A stretch of 64,000 bases of DNA, taken from assembly GCF_026230105.1 (NCBI RefSeq), contig NC_079483.1, positions 5,511,312 through 5,575,311 on the forward strand. The letters are read 5' to 3'. The stretch's first letter is position 1, and each line of letters starts with the position of its first letter. The translations under genes and the position numbers were made by a program. Below are positions 43,749 through 55,185 of the stretch, one piece after another. The notes beneath the pieces are model-generated. The model ran no database searches, was not told the origin of the DNA, and worked only from the letters and a program-made list of their open reading frames with translations. The stretch is from Diorhabda sublineata (taxonomy: Eukaryota > Arthropoda > Insecta > Coleoptera > Chrysomelidae).

Positions 43749-45640
43749 CGTCGTGGGACATCCCGTATAATACAGTTTATAAAATAAGGAAAATATTTTG
43801 CAATAATTTGAAGATTTCATTAATTATTAAATGTAAAAATATGCTGTTTCAAGCACGAAGTACGCTCCGTTTGGTTTGGAAGTCGAAGCATCTGTGAGGT
43901 TAGGTTAATTTAGGTTTCTTCAACTTCAAGTATCGATATCTCGTAAACGAAGTAAGATATCGAAAAATTCCATTCTTTTTATTCGACATATTTTAGATTT
44001 GTTTACAAAATAGCATAGTCAAGTCCTAGCTCCACAGAAATCGTACTCATTTTATGCTAAGAAAACAGATTCACTTCTACATCTTTCAATTCACACATTT
44101 GTTGATAGGAGGTCCAAAAGCTACTCTTCTTGCAGTCTTCAATGTCCACAGGAACCAACAAATTAACACTTGAAAACAAACTTTTTCCCTCACGAAATAA
44201 AACATAACTCACATCATAATCATAATTTTTCTCGTTTTTGTCCTTAATTTGATGTTGTGGACTAAGGACAATAAAACTGTTTAAGAATTACTGATAAATC
44301 TATCTCAACGGCATATTTATATACGTATTTTAACTTTTAAATGACGTCTTATAATTTAAAGTCTTGATAAATTCAAATGGATGAAGATCAATTGAAGGAT
44401 TGACATTTGGCAAAAATGTTAGACAATTTTATTTTGAGTACTCAGCGTACACTATTCGAAACTCCACACTGTTACGAACGCGTTTCCACCTTGGAGCCGG
44501 TCCTGTCTAGATGTATTGGAATTCTAAAATTTGGCGTAGACGCGCGGTGCCTTTGACATACTTTTTATAGACCGCGGAATCCGTTTGATGTTTGTTTTTA
44601 TTATAACGGGTTGTTTATTCTAGAAAGGTCTATTTAATCATTTGTTTTGTTTCTTTATTTACTAGAACTTTTGAGAATTCTTTTGGGATAGTTGGTTTAG
44701 TTTATAATAAACTTTCGTAGTGAACAAACCGAAATAGAAAGTGATCGTAGAATTATATAAATTAGTTAAGTGTAGTGTTTCGATAACCAAGTTATCGTCT
44801 CCGAACGATAACTTAGTTAAAAATGAAACTAGTTGATTAAGCTGACTCATTTTAAATCGACTTGAAGCCAACCCTGGCTGATAGTAAGTAGAATTTCTAT
44901 TTTGCATGGTTAAACCGTGAATAATAAGGATGAGGGGTGAATGAAAGTAACCCTTTAGGGCGTTGCGAACCATTATTTTTATGTAGATACCCGTCCTGAT
45001 TAATGGTCTGCATCCATCAGGACTATTTTGCATAAATAATTTACAATAAAAGTATTTTCGTAGCCCTCTCCACTGTACAAAATATTGAATGAAAATTAAT
45101 TATGTGCGTAACATATAGAATTGTATCAGTTTTGTAGGTCGTTTCAAATTAGGAATCAAAATGGATAAAGCAATTAAAAAACAAGATATTGATGAACTAA
45201 ATTTGGCTCAAACAGAGGAAATAATTCAGATTGAGTTGATTATTTTTAATTCTATTCAATTTAATAACTTTTGCAAATAATTTTTTGTACTTTGACTTTA
45301 AAATTAGTTCTGCTAGTTTCAATAGGATAGATTCTGATCTTTTCGTTTTCAACCAATGCAATACGTGTACCAAAATAATTTACGATGATATTTTTGTTGA
45401 TTATTCATCAGTAATATTGTCCAACTTCCATATTTCTTCTTCTTCTTTAATCGTATGATTAACTGCCTTTTCTGTTAGGTTTAGCTTTACATTCAAACAA
45501 TTATTATTTCTACTGAAAACTTTTCCCTTTATCTTCAATATAATCACCGTCATTGCACGATTTTCCATCATTTCATTCATTCCATATCTTTCGATTTTTT
45601 TAGACGATGCCATCTGAAAGCTGTTCGTTCTGTATTCATT
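43749..45640. other. No gene seen
   Basis: AT-rich DNA with a short TTAGG tract (43895-43915), a MITE core (44765-44815) and an unassigned 123-codon minus-strand frame (44662-45033) that runs through that MITE core (GDDNLVIETLHL is its translation), so it is not a gene. Confidence 0.55.
44765..44815. mobile_element. Core of the GATAACTTGGTTATCGAAAC MITE family
   Basis: GTGTTTCGATAACCAAGTTA, then TCGTCTCCGAACGATAACTTAG. It shows the palindromic centre of the family; the outer ends are not recognisable. Confidence 0.5.
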
Positions 45641-45644
45641 AACA

Positions 45645-46094
45645 TACCGAAAGTTGCGTTTTGAGTGTTCCATGTAGTGAAACTGACAGTTCCGTACTGC
45701 AAAACGCTCTAGACACTTCAATGTTGACAGTTGACAGTTTCACTTCGATGATTTTGCATAATTTTAAATTTTTAATATTCTGAAATTATTTGTTTTTCAA
45801 AAGATTTGTCTAAATTAATTAATAATAATGAATGATGGCAAAAAAGAATATATCAGCGATGAAGTGAAGTGGTGTCAACAGAAAAAGGCGAAAAACCCAA
45901 CGGAAAACGCAGTACTCGCTTATTTTTCAGAAAAATCTAAAATCTGGAAAAGTTCTACTTTATGGTCTACATTTTCGATGATTAAAAGTACTCTCGCAAT
46001 AAAACAAGATGTTCACATCAACAAATATCCAAAACTCATCAATTTCCTGAAGAAACAAAACAAAGGATACACTTCAAAAAATCGAAAACTTTAA
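45645..46094 (+). pseudogene. 5' region and N-terminus of a Crypton-like recombinase element
   Basis: From 45828 the frame reads MNDGKKEYISDEVKWCQQKK, then NPTENAVLAYFSEKSKIWKS, STLWSTFSMIKSTLAIKQDV and HINKYPKLINFLKKQNKGYT. The STLWS.YSMI..T..I...I...KL..FLKR...GY pattern is the N-terminal (SAM-like, core-binding) domain of arthropod Crypton-like tyrosine recombinases. The residues normally before it are shortened and the catalytic domain is absent after KNRKL-stop. The 5' flank (45645-45827) is repeated at 57940-58160, identifying a shared promoter/leader and the start MND..KE.ISDE in both copies. Confidence 0.65.
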
Positions 46095-46099
46095 CCAGA

Positions 46100-46740
46100 G
46101 AAATAAAATGTTTATAATTCTCTATTATTCATTTTCTTTCCTCAGTTTTGGATTTCATGCGTCGTCTAAAAAGTGTTGTGCACGCCGCGGCTGAAATACT
46201 ACTTTGTAGCACTTTCAGTCATTGGCATACAAATAACTATTTACAGGGGGAACACAAAAAATACAGTTTTTTTCTCACTGAACCGGGATGGAAATTAATA
46301 TTTTTCGAATTTTGCTAGTTCTGAGAAAGCAGATCTATTATTTGCTCGAACTATTCTCTAAAAACATCAGTATTCATGTCCTCGTGGTAGTCACCAGAAC
46401 GAGCAGATTCAAAAGTCAATAAAACACGTTTAACTTTAACAAAATCGTTTGAACTTCCGATATATATGTCCCGATGTTATTTCCAACACTACCTATGGGC
46501 TAAATAAGTGTCTAAGTTAGTATAAAAAATGCCCCACTGGTTTTCGATGATAACCTTAATGTTTTAGTATAACTTTCTTTCGATAGATGGCACGAGTGCC
46601 CTGCCAGTGGGATTTAAGCAATTTATTTCAAGTAAGTGCATTTTTACTGTACCTTATGTCTGGTCCCACTGGTACTTGACAAATATCTATGTCTAAATTC
46701 TCAAGGAAAGTCATTTCTCTATTCTTAGGCTTTCAAATAT
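46100..46740. other. No gene seen; three CCCACTGG motifs
   Basis: CCCACTGGT occurs at 46535, its inverse CCAGTGGG at 46604 and CCCACTGGT again at 46667. Clustered inverted motifs just before a piggyBac-like N-terminus could be subterminal repeats of that element. Confidence 0.4.
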
Positions 46741-46741
46741 C

Positions 46742-47198
46742 ATGATGCACGCTCGTAGGAAAGTATTTACAAACGAAGAATTAATAAAATTGTTGATTGA
46801 ACCAGATTCAAGTAATGAACCGGAGTATTCAGGTGCAGATAAAGAAAAAGTGTCTAGCTGCTCTGACAGTTATAATTATGAAGAATTAGGATAAAATCCA
46901 GGAACTTCAAAACAAACCAGGGTCCCCAAACGGAAGCTGTCGTTTCTTGAGCGTTCTTCAAAATCATCGGAATCTGATAATTTCCCATGTCGAAGACATA
47001 GAACGACAGTATAAGGTAACTAAGAAACTCCCAATGAATAAAGCTACTGATAATGTCATTTGGTCAAATCTTGCTCCAGATTTTGAGCCACCGATTCATA
47101 TTTCCCGAAATCGTTCAACTGCAGTATTAGTACCAATCAAAAGAAAAAAAGACAAAAAACCAGGATATGTAATTAGAAAAACCAGGACAATTCAGTGA
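46742..47198 (+). pseudogene. piggyBac-like transposase N-terminus, decayed
   Basis: From the ATG at 46742: MMHARRKVFTNEELIKLLIE, then an acidic Ser/Asp/Glu tract ending in a stop, then (frameshifted) PRKLSFLERSSKSSESDN-like basic text and NVIWSNLAPDFEPPIHISRN. An RK.(F/L)T..EL..LL start, acidic tract and W....P.F.P.I.. block is how many piggyBac transposases begin. The catalytic core is missing. It is not close in sequence to the intact element at 18-20 kb. Alternative: an unrelated acidic protein relic. Confidence 0.4.
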
Positions 47199-47199
47199 A

Positions 47200-47540
47200 A
47201 TAAACATCTAGAGAAAACAGGTGAAATAAAATTCGAGTAATTAAAACAAACACATTTTTTAATAAAAATATTTGAATAAAATTATATAAGTTGAAGAATA
47301 GTTATTAAAATATAAAACAAACACTTTAGTTTCTAACAAATTGTTGAAACTTAGTTATAGACTATAACTATTAGATATTATGAAATTGATATTAAAATGT
47401 ATAAAACCATCCGTCCAACCATGGAAAAACAGTACGGGCCAAATAAAAATCGATCGTTTAAGGCTGGGGCACACCAAAGCGACACACTTTCACCAATATG
47501 TGACTTGTAACTTGTAACGTAACTTGTAACGAAAATCTAA
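47200..47540. other. No gene seen
   Basis: AT-rich sequence between two transposon relics. Confidence 0.5.
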
Positions 47541-47544
47541 ACGT

Positions 47545-47722
47545 GAAACACTTATTGTTGAACTGTCCAAAAGTCTAACTAACAACCTCCCAAACACCAT
47601 GGTCGCTCTACTGAACAATAATTGTAATACCGCAGACTTAATCAAATATTTAAAAGACACTCAACTGTATCATAAATTGTGAACAACTGACATGTAGTTG
47701 ATGCGACACTAAATAAATAAAT
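47545..47722 (+). mobile_element. 3' end of a non-LTR retrotransposon with (AAAT)n tail
   Basis: Reads ETLIVELSKSLTNNLPNTMV, ALLNNNCNTADLIKYLKDTQ and LYHKL-stop, then a short 3'UTR and an AAATAAATAAATAAATG tail. A short C-terminal ...LLN..CN...L.K(F/Y)LKD..L(F/Y).KI-stop segment followed by a simple-repeat tail is typical of insect LINE 3' ends. The rest of the element is absent (5' truncation). Confidence 0.6.
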
Positions 47723-47724
47723 AA

Positions 47725-49975
47725 ATGAAAATTTACTATATACTACTAATTTTCTGTACTTTCAACCCCATTAATTTCCTTTAGTATCTATGGTTGAGTG
47801 AAGAGATAATTATAAAATTGATGCCACTTCATATCTATGTTATATATACTTTTGATTATTGCAACTACTGTTGGTGGCAGTAATCGATTTTCTGTAGTTC
47901 TGCATATTGTTCCTCAGAAACATTCCTTGAAATATGTTAGCCACAAGGCGTTCAAGTTGTAGTTTTCTTGGGCAAGATTCAAATTTGTGCTAAATTTTTT
48001 CAAATTAACGCACTCGTCAAGTAATTTTTCGTCGTCGATTTCCATATATTCTTTTAAAAAGACCAAAGATTTTTCATTGTTCTTCCAATATGGCAGATCA
48101 GACCCTGTTGGATCAATTCAGTCGAAAACTTTAATCAGATCCTCAAATGGTTCAATCCACATTTACAAATTGATTTCATCATAAAAATCTTTAATTTTTG
48201 TTGAAAATTCTTTTTTTTGTATTATTTCCTTTGTCATGCAACATAAAATTTATGTCTAATTCTTTCCTCTAGTAATGAAATAACTTTGCCCAAAATCTTC
48301 CTGATAATTTACACTTTTTTGAAAAAGAAAAAACGGATAATCAAAGGGTTATTATTAGTCTGTGCACTTTTTCTATTGGTGGATTTAAACCAGTAGATAA
48401 AGTGTTTGAAAAAGACTGTTTTTGTGTATTCCTCGTTGATTCAAGTTTCATATAAATAAAATACATTTATTTTTTGGTTTCTCTAATTTTCTTTGATTAA
48501 CTTCATATATAAATACGACATTATAAAAATTAATATGGAAGTTTATCTAGGCAATAATGTTCTAATTGGTCAAGTCACGTGTCTGGCGAACGATCCTACG
48601 CCCGGTCACGTGTCGATGTTTAAAGTGGTATATGTGACAGAGGTATTATCTGTTTTATTTTTGTTACTTCGATGGTGTTTATAATATTATTAGCTATGAC
48701 ACCCTTTTATAAAACTAAAGAATAGTGTATATAGATAAAGTCCTACTCGAAAGTTTGCTTTTATTCCATGTTATTTTTTTAATATTTTCTCATGGGAACT
48801 TAAAAACCCAACTGATATACTAACAAATGATACAGACTAAAAAAAAGTATCCGCATGGGGATTTGATTAAATACGAGAGCCGTTTTTTATTATTAAAAGA
48901 TTGGTATACATAATCGCCAAAGAATTTCGCCGCCAATGAATTCAAGTAGAGTACAAAACAGATCGGAAATTCGTCCATCTTCAAACTTTCGACACCATCA
49001 CTCATGAAGTTATTCCCATACACACGACTCATTCCTCGATGGATTTCTGCAACACTATGACCTTCAGCCTGTATCAATAACAGCGGACATGTTTACGTGG
49101 CTGTAGCACAACGCCGACTGACGCCTGAATGTCTAAAATGGCGGAATGTGTAGTGCGAGAGCTTCGCAGTCGTCTACAGTAACAAAACTAGGGGCTGAAC
49201 GTTTCATGAATGCATTTAACGAGTTTCTTATTTATATTTTGAGTGCTTCGATTTCTAAGGGTCATTAGGACTTGACAAAATTGTGTTGGGTCAACTGTAA
49301 GTTACATACTGAGTTGTTTCTACTTTAAAACTCACTATACAGTATGATGACTTTCAGAAATCGTATTTTTCTTTGTATTTGTTCCAGATTTATTAGATTT
49401 TTGTACAGATATTGTGTTTCGAGCAGGCTCTTTAGTATTCCACACTGATTGCTCTAAAATGATAAATAGACTAGTAGAATCAGGAATGTATATTGCCTAA
49501 GAATTAAGCTTGTTATCCCAAAGGGTTCAGAATCTTCTATTTTCCAGGCGGAATCGTATGCTATTGCAAATATATTGATTCTGATCTGAGAATTGAGTTG
49601 AAGCTAATTTGGGAACGCGCATCGTTTTTGAACTCACTGGAAGTAAGCAACAAAGTTGCTCTAATGAGCAAAGTTGGGATACAAGTATGAGCTAGATAAA
49701 TATACACCCAATAATCTGATATGGTTACTTTGGAAATCCTGAAGTTTGAAGGTCAACAGGTTAATTATCGGCCAAAAGTTTCTGTCCACTACAAAGTCTA
49801 TTCGTTAAATTTTAAAATAATACATTTCAACAGCAAATTTTTCTTCCATATTGTTAAGCGGAGGTCAAACCAAAAATAGAAATGTCCTTTAAATGTTTAG
49901 TTTATATTTTTTCGATTAGTGCGACAAGTTAAAACATCCAAAAACAGGTTAATTATCTTTTAACAGTGGAATATT
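47725..49975. other. No gene seen
   Basis: AT-rich intergenic DNA; frames of 60-85 codons at 47987, 48493 and 48820 have no domain. Confidence 0.55.
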
Positions 49976-49979
49976 TATT

Positions 49980-50390
49980 CGGTTTTTATGCCTGTAGTTT
50001 AGTACCAGCTTTGGACCAAGACGGTTTTTCATAAATGATTTTTATTTTCGCAAATTCAGACTTCATGGTCCAAGTAAAAGTAACCGTACTATTGGGGTCG
50101 AAACCATCGATTACGACATGAAAAAATGTTCATCCTCCAGGAGTAGAACAGTACAAGTTTCTTCACTACGATCCTTTCAAAATTCTCTGAATCCTCAATC
50201 TACATTTCATTGTGGACTCCTAGATTCATTGATCTGAGCTGCAAAGTCATCGAACATCATTATAATGCGTTTATCTTCAGCGGTTGTGGTTTTTCGAAAT
50301 CACACTGAACGTTTTCTTTCGTCGAAGCTCCTGGTGATCACACCGCTTCGTTTATTATTTCAATGAATCGATTATAGGTTAGGCAAAAAC
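49980..50390 (-). pseudogene. Possible Tc1-like transposase relic
   Basis: Minus strand text reads SFDERKRSV.FRKTTTAEDK, RIIMMFDDFAAQINESRS and, after breaks, a ...VLLLEDEHFFMS... stretch. This vaguely follows the Tc1 order of GRPRKTT..D.R.I.....  and a later catalytic DE.FF. The match is weak and several frameshifts are needed. It may be something else. Confidence 0.25.
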
Positions 50391-50394
50391 TCTT

Positions 50395-51073
50395 GAAGTA
50401 TTCGCTATAAAAGATCGAAGTCCAGAGATAGAATCTGAGCATATTTTGCTTACTTTATTAGCGCGGAAATCCGTTTGCTTTGGCAGATATCAATAACTGA
50501 CAATTCGAAACAAAGTTGTATGTAATTGCATATTTATTATCTGAATTTTCGGATTGCATAGGAGATTAATTCCTTGAAGGTGATATACTATAATACAGAA
50601 TCGTAAATAAATTTTTTTAACAAGTAAAAGTAAAATTCAACAAACAATCTTTTTATGTACATAAACTCGAATTTTTTCGTAAACGAATATTTTCATAGCG
50701 GATAGGATCGGAAGATTTTGACAGATGGTCAGAAAATAGAGTATGGTGGAAATTTAATTATTCAAAGGGAGCAAATAATTGCTATTGGTAGTCAGTAGGG
50801 AATTCTGAACGTTTTCTATTGTTAGTCGACAAGGGAAATTCGACCCTATTCGTATTCGTAACACGATACGAAAGTGAAAAACTCGTCGAATCCCCCGTTC
50901 GAACGATCATACATATACTTGACTGCTTCTACAATGAATAAATAATACAGAAAACTATTTGTAAGTCCAATTAATGAGGAATACTTAAGTAGACTGATTT
51001 TAAATTATTGTAATTCAAATATACTAATTCCAAATAAACAAAAAACTGTGTGAATCGGCTCCGACGCACGACT
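50395..51073. other. No gene seen
   Basis: AT-rich DNA with no recognisable feature. Confidence 0.5.
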
Positions 51074-51754
51074 GGAGTTTACTCCTTAAGTTCGATAGTT
51101 TAACCAGACGCAAAAAGAGTTTATTTAAGTTAAAAAAGATTGATACTGTATAAAAGGGTAAATTTGTTAATTAATGAAAATAATATACATATATAAATAT
51201 ATATTTATTCAATTTATTCATTTCATATACATTTATTATAACTAATCGACGAAATATTTTACATTAAACTTTTTACAATAGTCAATAATCTCGATAATTC
51301 ATATTGGGTTGATTATCTAATTTTATGTGTTGTTTCCAAATATATATTTATATGAACTACATCGATAATTATTAAAATATTTAATAAATACAAATTGCAC
51401 ATGCTCATACATATAATACATGAATTATAACGTACCTTGCAACCACGTGTTTGTTAGATGTTCCGGCAATATCATCTACACCCCTTTCTGCCATAGTTAT
51501 TTGAAAATACTTTCAGTTCACTTTAGCGGAACACAATGATAAAAATTAAAACTTCACAATAACAATATTAATTATTGATATTTATAATAAAAACAGCAAT
51601 ATAAGTATGTTGACACTAACAAATTAGAAAGTTGCGCATCATAGGGTGCGCACCAAAAACGTAACGAGGTCATTCATCGATAGATTTTACTCCTCACATT
51701 TTTCTCATACCGGGCCCCTTATATATGCAAATCGATTCTTAAGGAGTAAACTCC
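51074..51754. mobile_element. Candidate non-autonomous element with 17-bp perfect inverted ends
   Basis: GGAGTTTACTCCTTAAG (51074-51090) is exactly inverted at 51738-51754, and both are followed inward by CGAT. The 647-bp interior is very AT-rich and noncoding. No convincing target duplication was seen, so the true ends may lie further out. Confidence 0.6.
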
Positions 51755-51925
51755 AAAAATTTTTGAAGGAATTTACGGCCGGTTTTATAATGAAATTACA
51801 CTAACTAAAATTTGAAATCTCCTTCAATGTTTCAACTGCTTTCCATAACTATAAAACCTCATCATCGATGCTTGGAGCTAAAGCCCCGATTACATGACTT
51901 TTATACATTAAACACCTATCTGTAA
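51755..51925. other. No gene seen
   Basis: Short intergenic stretch. Confidence 0.4.
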
Positions 51926-51929
51926 AAAC

Positions 51930-52075
51930 AACTAATTTGGAATTTCTGGAACCGTTGGAGATGTTCATACTGAATACATAGTCTCTGAAGACGACAGCTT
52001 GGCTATCGAAACGCGCGTCAGACAGTGTTGGTGTAGTGGTGTTTATTCAGTGTAGTATTCAGAACAAATATTGAA
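51930..52075 (+). mobile_element. Copy of the GATAACTTGGTTATCGAAAC MITE family
   Basis: TCTCTGAAGACGACAGCTTG, GCTATCGAAACGCGCGTCAG, ACAGTGTTGGTGTAGTGGTG and TTTATTCAGTGTAGTATTCA. It carries the right half of the family consensus; the left half is replaced by unrelated sequence. Confidence 0.62.
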
Positions 52076-52191
52076 TATAACCGATGATTTAACCTCAATT
52101 GTCGAAACTACAGTCAAAGATTTTGATCGTTGTCATTGTGGATAAAGCATGAAGAGATATTATTAGATATATATTATTAGATATAACTCAA

Positions 52192-52265
52192 CTAACCTAA
52201 CCTAACCTAACCTAACCTAACCTAACCTAACCTAACCTAACCTTACTTAACCTAACCTTACATAA
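52192..52265 (-). repeat. Interstitial telomeric repeat, (CCTAA)n = (TTAGG)n
   Basis: About ten perfect tandem CCTAA units (52192-52242) followed by degenerate CCTTA/CTTAA units to 52265. TTAGG is the ancestral insect telomere repeat. This is the longest of about ten tracts in the window. Confidence 0.92.
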
Positions 52266-52720
52266 CTTAATCACTTGTTATTTTGACAGGTTATCATCCT
52301 CGTTCGCGTCGCAGTTTCGCGCGTAGCCTCTTTTCTCTCCCCTGAGTTCGATGGAAGATTCTGGATGTTTATCTTTTCGTTAAGAGCTATAAAACCTTTT
52401 CTTCTTGGTTGTCTGGACGTCTTATTGTGTGTGTGTGTTTCGCTGCCTTGGGTAAGCCTTCTTCAACCTTCTTCGGCAAGAAAAGATCGAATCCGAGTGG
52501 TTCTTCGCCTTCTTCACAGCTGTCCTTGATGTATAACTCGGTACTTTCTTTGCATTCATTATTGTTTTAAGTTTATTTTGAAAATTATTTCTAAGTTTTC
52601 ACTTTGATGTGCTTTCAAAATGTTTATTTTTAGTTTTTTCAAACTATATGCATTTTCCACTTTTTAGTTCGATTTATTGTCAAAAATAGAGAGTTTCTTG
52701 AACGACATAATAAAATTTAA
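52266..52720. other. No gene seen; GC-richer stretch after the telomeric tract
   Basis: 52270-52540 is richer in G+C and T/C (CTTCTTCAACCTTCTTCGGC etc.) than its neighbours. No domain could be read on either strand. It could be the 5' region of an unrecognised retroelement. Confidence 0.35.
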
Positions 52721-52723
52721 GGT

Positions 52724-52830
52724 ACTGAAAACACTGTTTGAACTACCACTACACGCGCGTTTCCTTCACCAAATTATCATCTTCAGAGACTGAAGGTAAA
52801 CTGCTTACAATGTTCAGTATGAATATCACC
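52724..52830. mobile_element. Copy of the GATAACTTGGTTATCGAAAC MITE family
   Basis: ACTGAAAACACTGTTTGAAC, TACCACTACACGCGCG, TTATCATCTTCAGAGACTGA and AGGTAAACTGC. This is the left-half orientation of the family, as in the 58.35-kb copy. Confidence 0.6.
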
Positions 52831-52887
52831 AAAAATTTCAATTTAGTTAATATTTAAGGTGTTAAATTCGCCAAAAATTTTTTTAAG

Positions 52888-52969
52888 ACGTGAACGTGAT
52901 TTGAACTCACCACCAGAGAATCCAGAGGCTGAGACCTCGAACGCAATTAAAGTGGTGGGATATACTAAC
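52888..52969 (-). tRNA. Decayed tRNA-Leu-like sequence (pseudo-tRNA or tRNA-derived SINE)
   Basis: The reverse complement contains TTGCGTTCGAGGTCTCAG, CTCTGGTGGTG and AGTTCAAATCAC, in the spacing of tRNA-Leu(CAG) (TGCGTTCAGGTCGCAG, long variable arm, GGGTTCAAATCCCAC). Total span, 82 nt, suits a class II tRNA. The anticodon loop has an extra base, the T-stem has mismatches and the acceptor strands do not pair, so it is not functional. Recognised by eye only. Confidence 0.35.
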
Positions 52970-52974
52970 AATAA

Positions 52975-53628
52975 TAATCCGTTTAATCTTAGGCCAAAGG
53001 AGAGCTACGAGCTCACAATAATTGGATGATATATAGATACAGAATGTTCAGATTTTCAAACCCTGGTGATATTTCTTTCTCTATCTTTTTATTTTAAAAA
53101 CATTTTCTGTATTTCATGTCGTTGGAAACTATTCCTTTTCCTACTTGAGGATTATTTAATCGCCTTTGGTTCTAAATCAATTTATTTTGTTAATATTTAT
53201 TTATTTTATTTATCAAACTTTTTTATTTGAATCTATTTTTTTTATTTTTTCTTGATGTTTTCTTTTTCAGTAGGTAAACTAGGTCTTTTCTGGTTGCCTT
53301 TAATTAGAGATTCAGAGGTCTTACTGATGCAAATACGGGGCTTATTGGTTGAAGGTGTAGTTTGATAAGCTTTGTGCTAATAGTAATTGAAGATTAAGGT
53401 TGAGATGCAGCTCTAATATTCAATTATGCTGATAAAATTCTCTTCAATTTGTTTTGTTATCACATAATTTTTTCCATTTTCTTTCAAAGTATGAGTATTT
53501 TTTTGCAGTGTCTGTAGCTTTATTTCCAAATTATGATCTTACAGTAAAAGTTGCCTCTTGATTAGATTTATGAACTATTTCGTATAGATTCTAGTTTTTC
53601 TAAAGAAATGATTATATTATAATACACA
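52975..53628. other. No gene seen
   Basis: AT-rich DNA with T-runs; no domain, no repeat recognised. Confidence 0.5.
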
Positions 53629-53798
53629 TATACAGAATGTTTAAAAAAAGGTGATACAAAATTGAAAAATCGAGTACAGAATCGAGTTTTAACAAGAGTA
53701 CCTTTTTGGTATAAAATTAAATGATGTTTAAATCGTGAAAAATGTGTTTTTATCTATCCTAGAGACGGGATCACCTGTTTATTAAAACTCCCTGTATA
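53629..53798. mobile_element. 170-bp MITE, CAGGGTGTTT type
   Basis: TATACAGAATGTTTAAAAAA at the left and, inverted, TATACAGGGAGTTTTAATAA at the right; both continue inward with AGGTGAT. The TA next to each CAG would fit a Tc1/mariner-type TA target duplication. The right arm matches the fragment at 29128-29200. Confidence 0.72.
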
Positions 53799-53799
53799 C

Positions 53800-55180
53800 T
53801 AAAAAAAGTATAAAGAAAAAAATATTAAATAACGATTAATATGAAACGATGACATGACAAAATCAAACTCAATTGTTGATATATGTTAATCCACCCCATT
53901 TCGGTAAGGTGAACGTTTACCTGTGGATTATTCCAAGTGACATCTTCTACAAAGGTAGTTTGTCGCTATATTTACATCCCCTCTTTTATTTTCAAGCGAC
54001 AAAGCGTAATTTCATTTTTTAAACAGCGGAGCTAAACACAAAGCTGCTCAATTTCTTACAATTTCCAGTTTTCTATACATTTTTTGAACAGATGTGATAT
54101 TTTTTTGGTAAAAATTACTGAAGCTTTTGAAAATTTATTATATCGATTCAATTCTTTATTATTACAGATATTTGGTTGTGTTATATCACCAATATTAATC
54201 CCACTAAGTACTTATTGAACAAATTTGAAGCTTATAATTTGGTAATACCCATTAATTACTTAAAAAAACTTAATCTATTTAAACATATTTACCTCTATGA
54301 TCCATTTAAACAAACAAATTGATTATCATATTGCAATTAATTATATCTATTCAAAAATATGCGTTTCGCTATTAATTAGTTTGATAAGTCCTTTCCAACA
54401 AACTGTTTTGTTGGTGAATTTGTAGAATATTTAATAATTTTCGAATAATTTCGCCATTTTTTCTATAAAACTATTATCGGCACTTTTTATCGATATACAT
54501 ACTATATTACTTACCACGTGGTCCGCTAAAAGCCCCAGGAGGCTACGTTACCAAACGGGGGTTGTAGAGTACAGTAATTCTTCCATTGTCTAGATTTTTC
54601 GCAAAAGATTATGGCGCGTGTAGGGTGTGTGACTATATGTCCAGGCACCCCAAATATATCTAAACCACTAAACAAACACTGACATTTGTATTTTTCAAAA
54701 AGAAATTAGATAAATACAAGTTTGAGGAATGTCAAACTAATCGTTTAAAATTTTCTTCTAGTTGAAGAAATTATTGAGGTTAACAATTACTTCTTCACTT
54801 CAGTGCCTATTTTCTTTGATCAAAAAAAAGCTTTTCACCAAGAACAAGAAAAATCGGAGAGAAAAATATCAGGTTGAGGAATATTCTTTCTTTTACATTC
54901 AATGTATTATCCACAATGTGTAGATATCACCACAAAGCCAAACGGTGATGGAGATCTTCTAAGAGGATTATCTCAATCGGTTATGCGCTAGTATTGAATT
55001 TTCAAATGGATAAGTAAGTAGTTAGCCTCGGAGAAGGATGGGAATAACCTACGTATCAAAAGCAGGAAAGAAAGACACCATACATTCCAAATCCTAAAGA
55101 CTCGGACCTATTAGAAGAGCATTAGATCCGAGAGGACAACCTTCAGACAACCTTCAGATAGATGACACTTCAATTACTGC
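53800..55180. other. No gene seen
   Basis: AT-rich. The last ~100 bases may be decayed upstream RT sequence of the LINE that follows, but no block is readable. Confidence 0.5.
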
Positions 55181-55185
55181 TAACA

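Noticed and set aside
44662..45033. 123-codon minus-strand open frame
   Set aside because: It crosses the MITE core (its GDDNLVIETLHL is MITE sequence) and has no domain; chance frame in repeat DNA.
45401..45721. 106-codon minus-strand frame resembling another at 57844-58071
   Set aside because: The resemblance comes from the shared Crypton-like leader read on the wrong strand; the shared part is noncoding leader.
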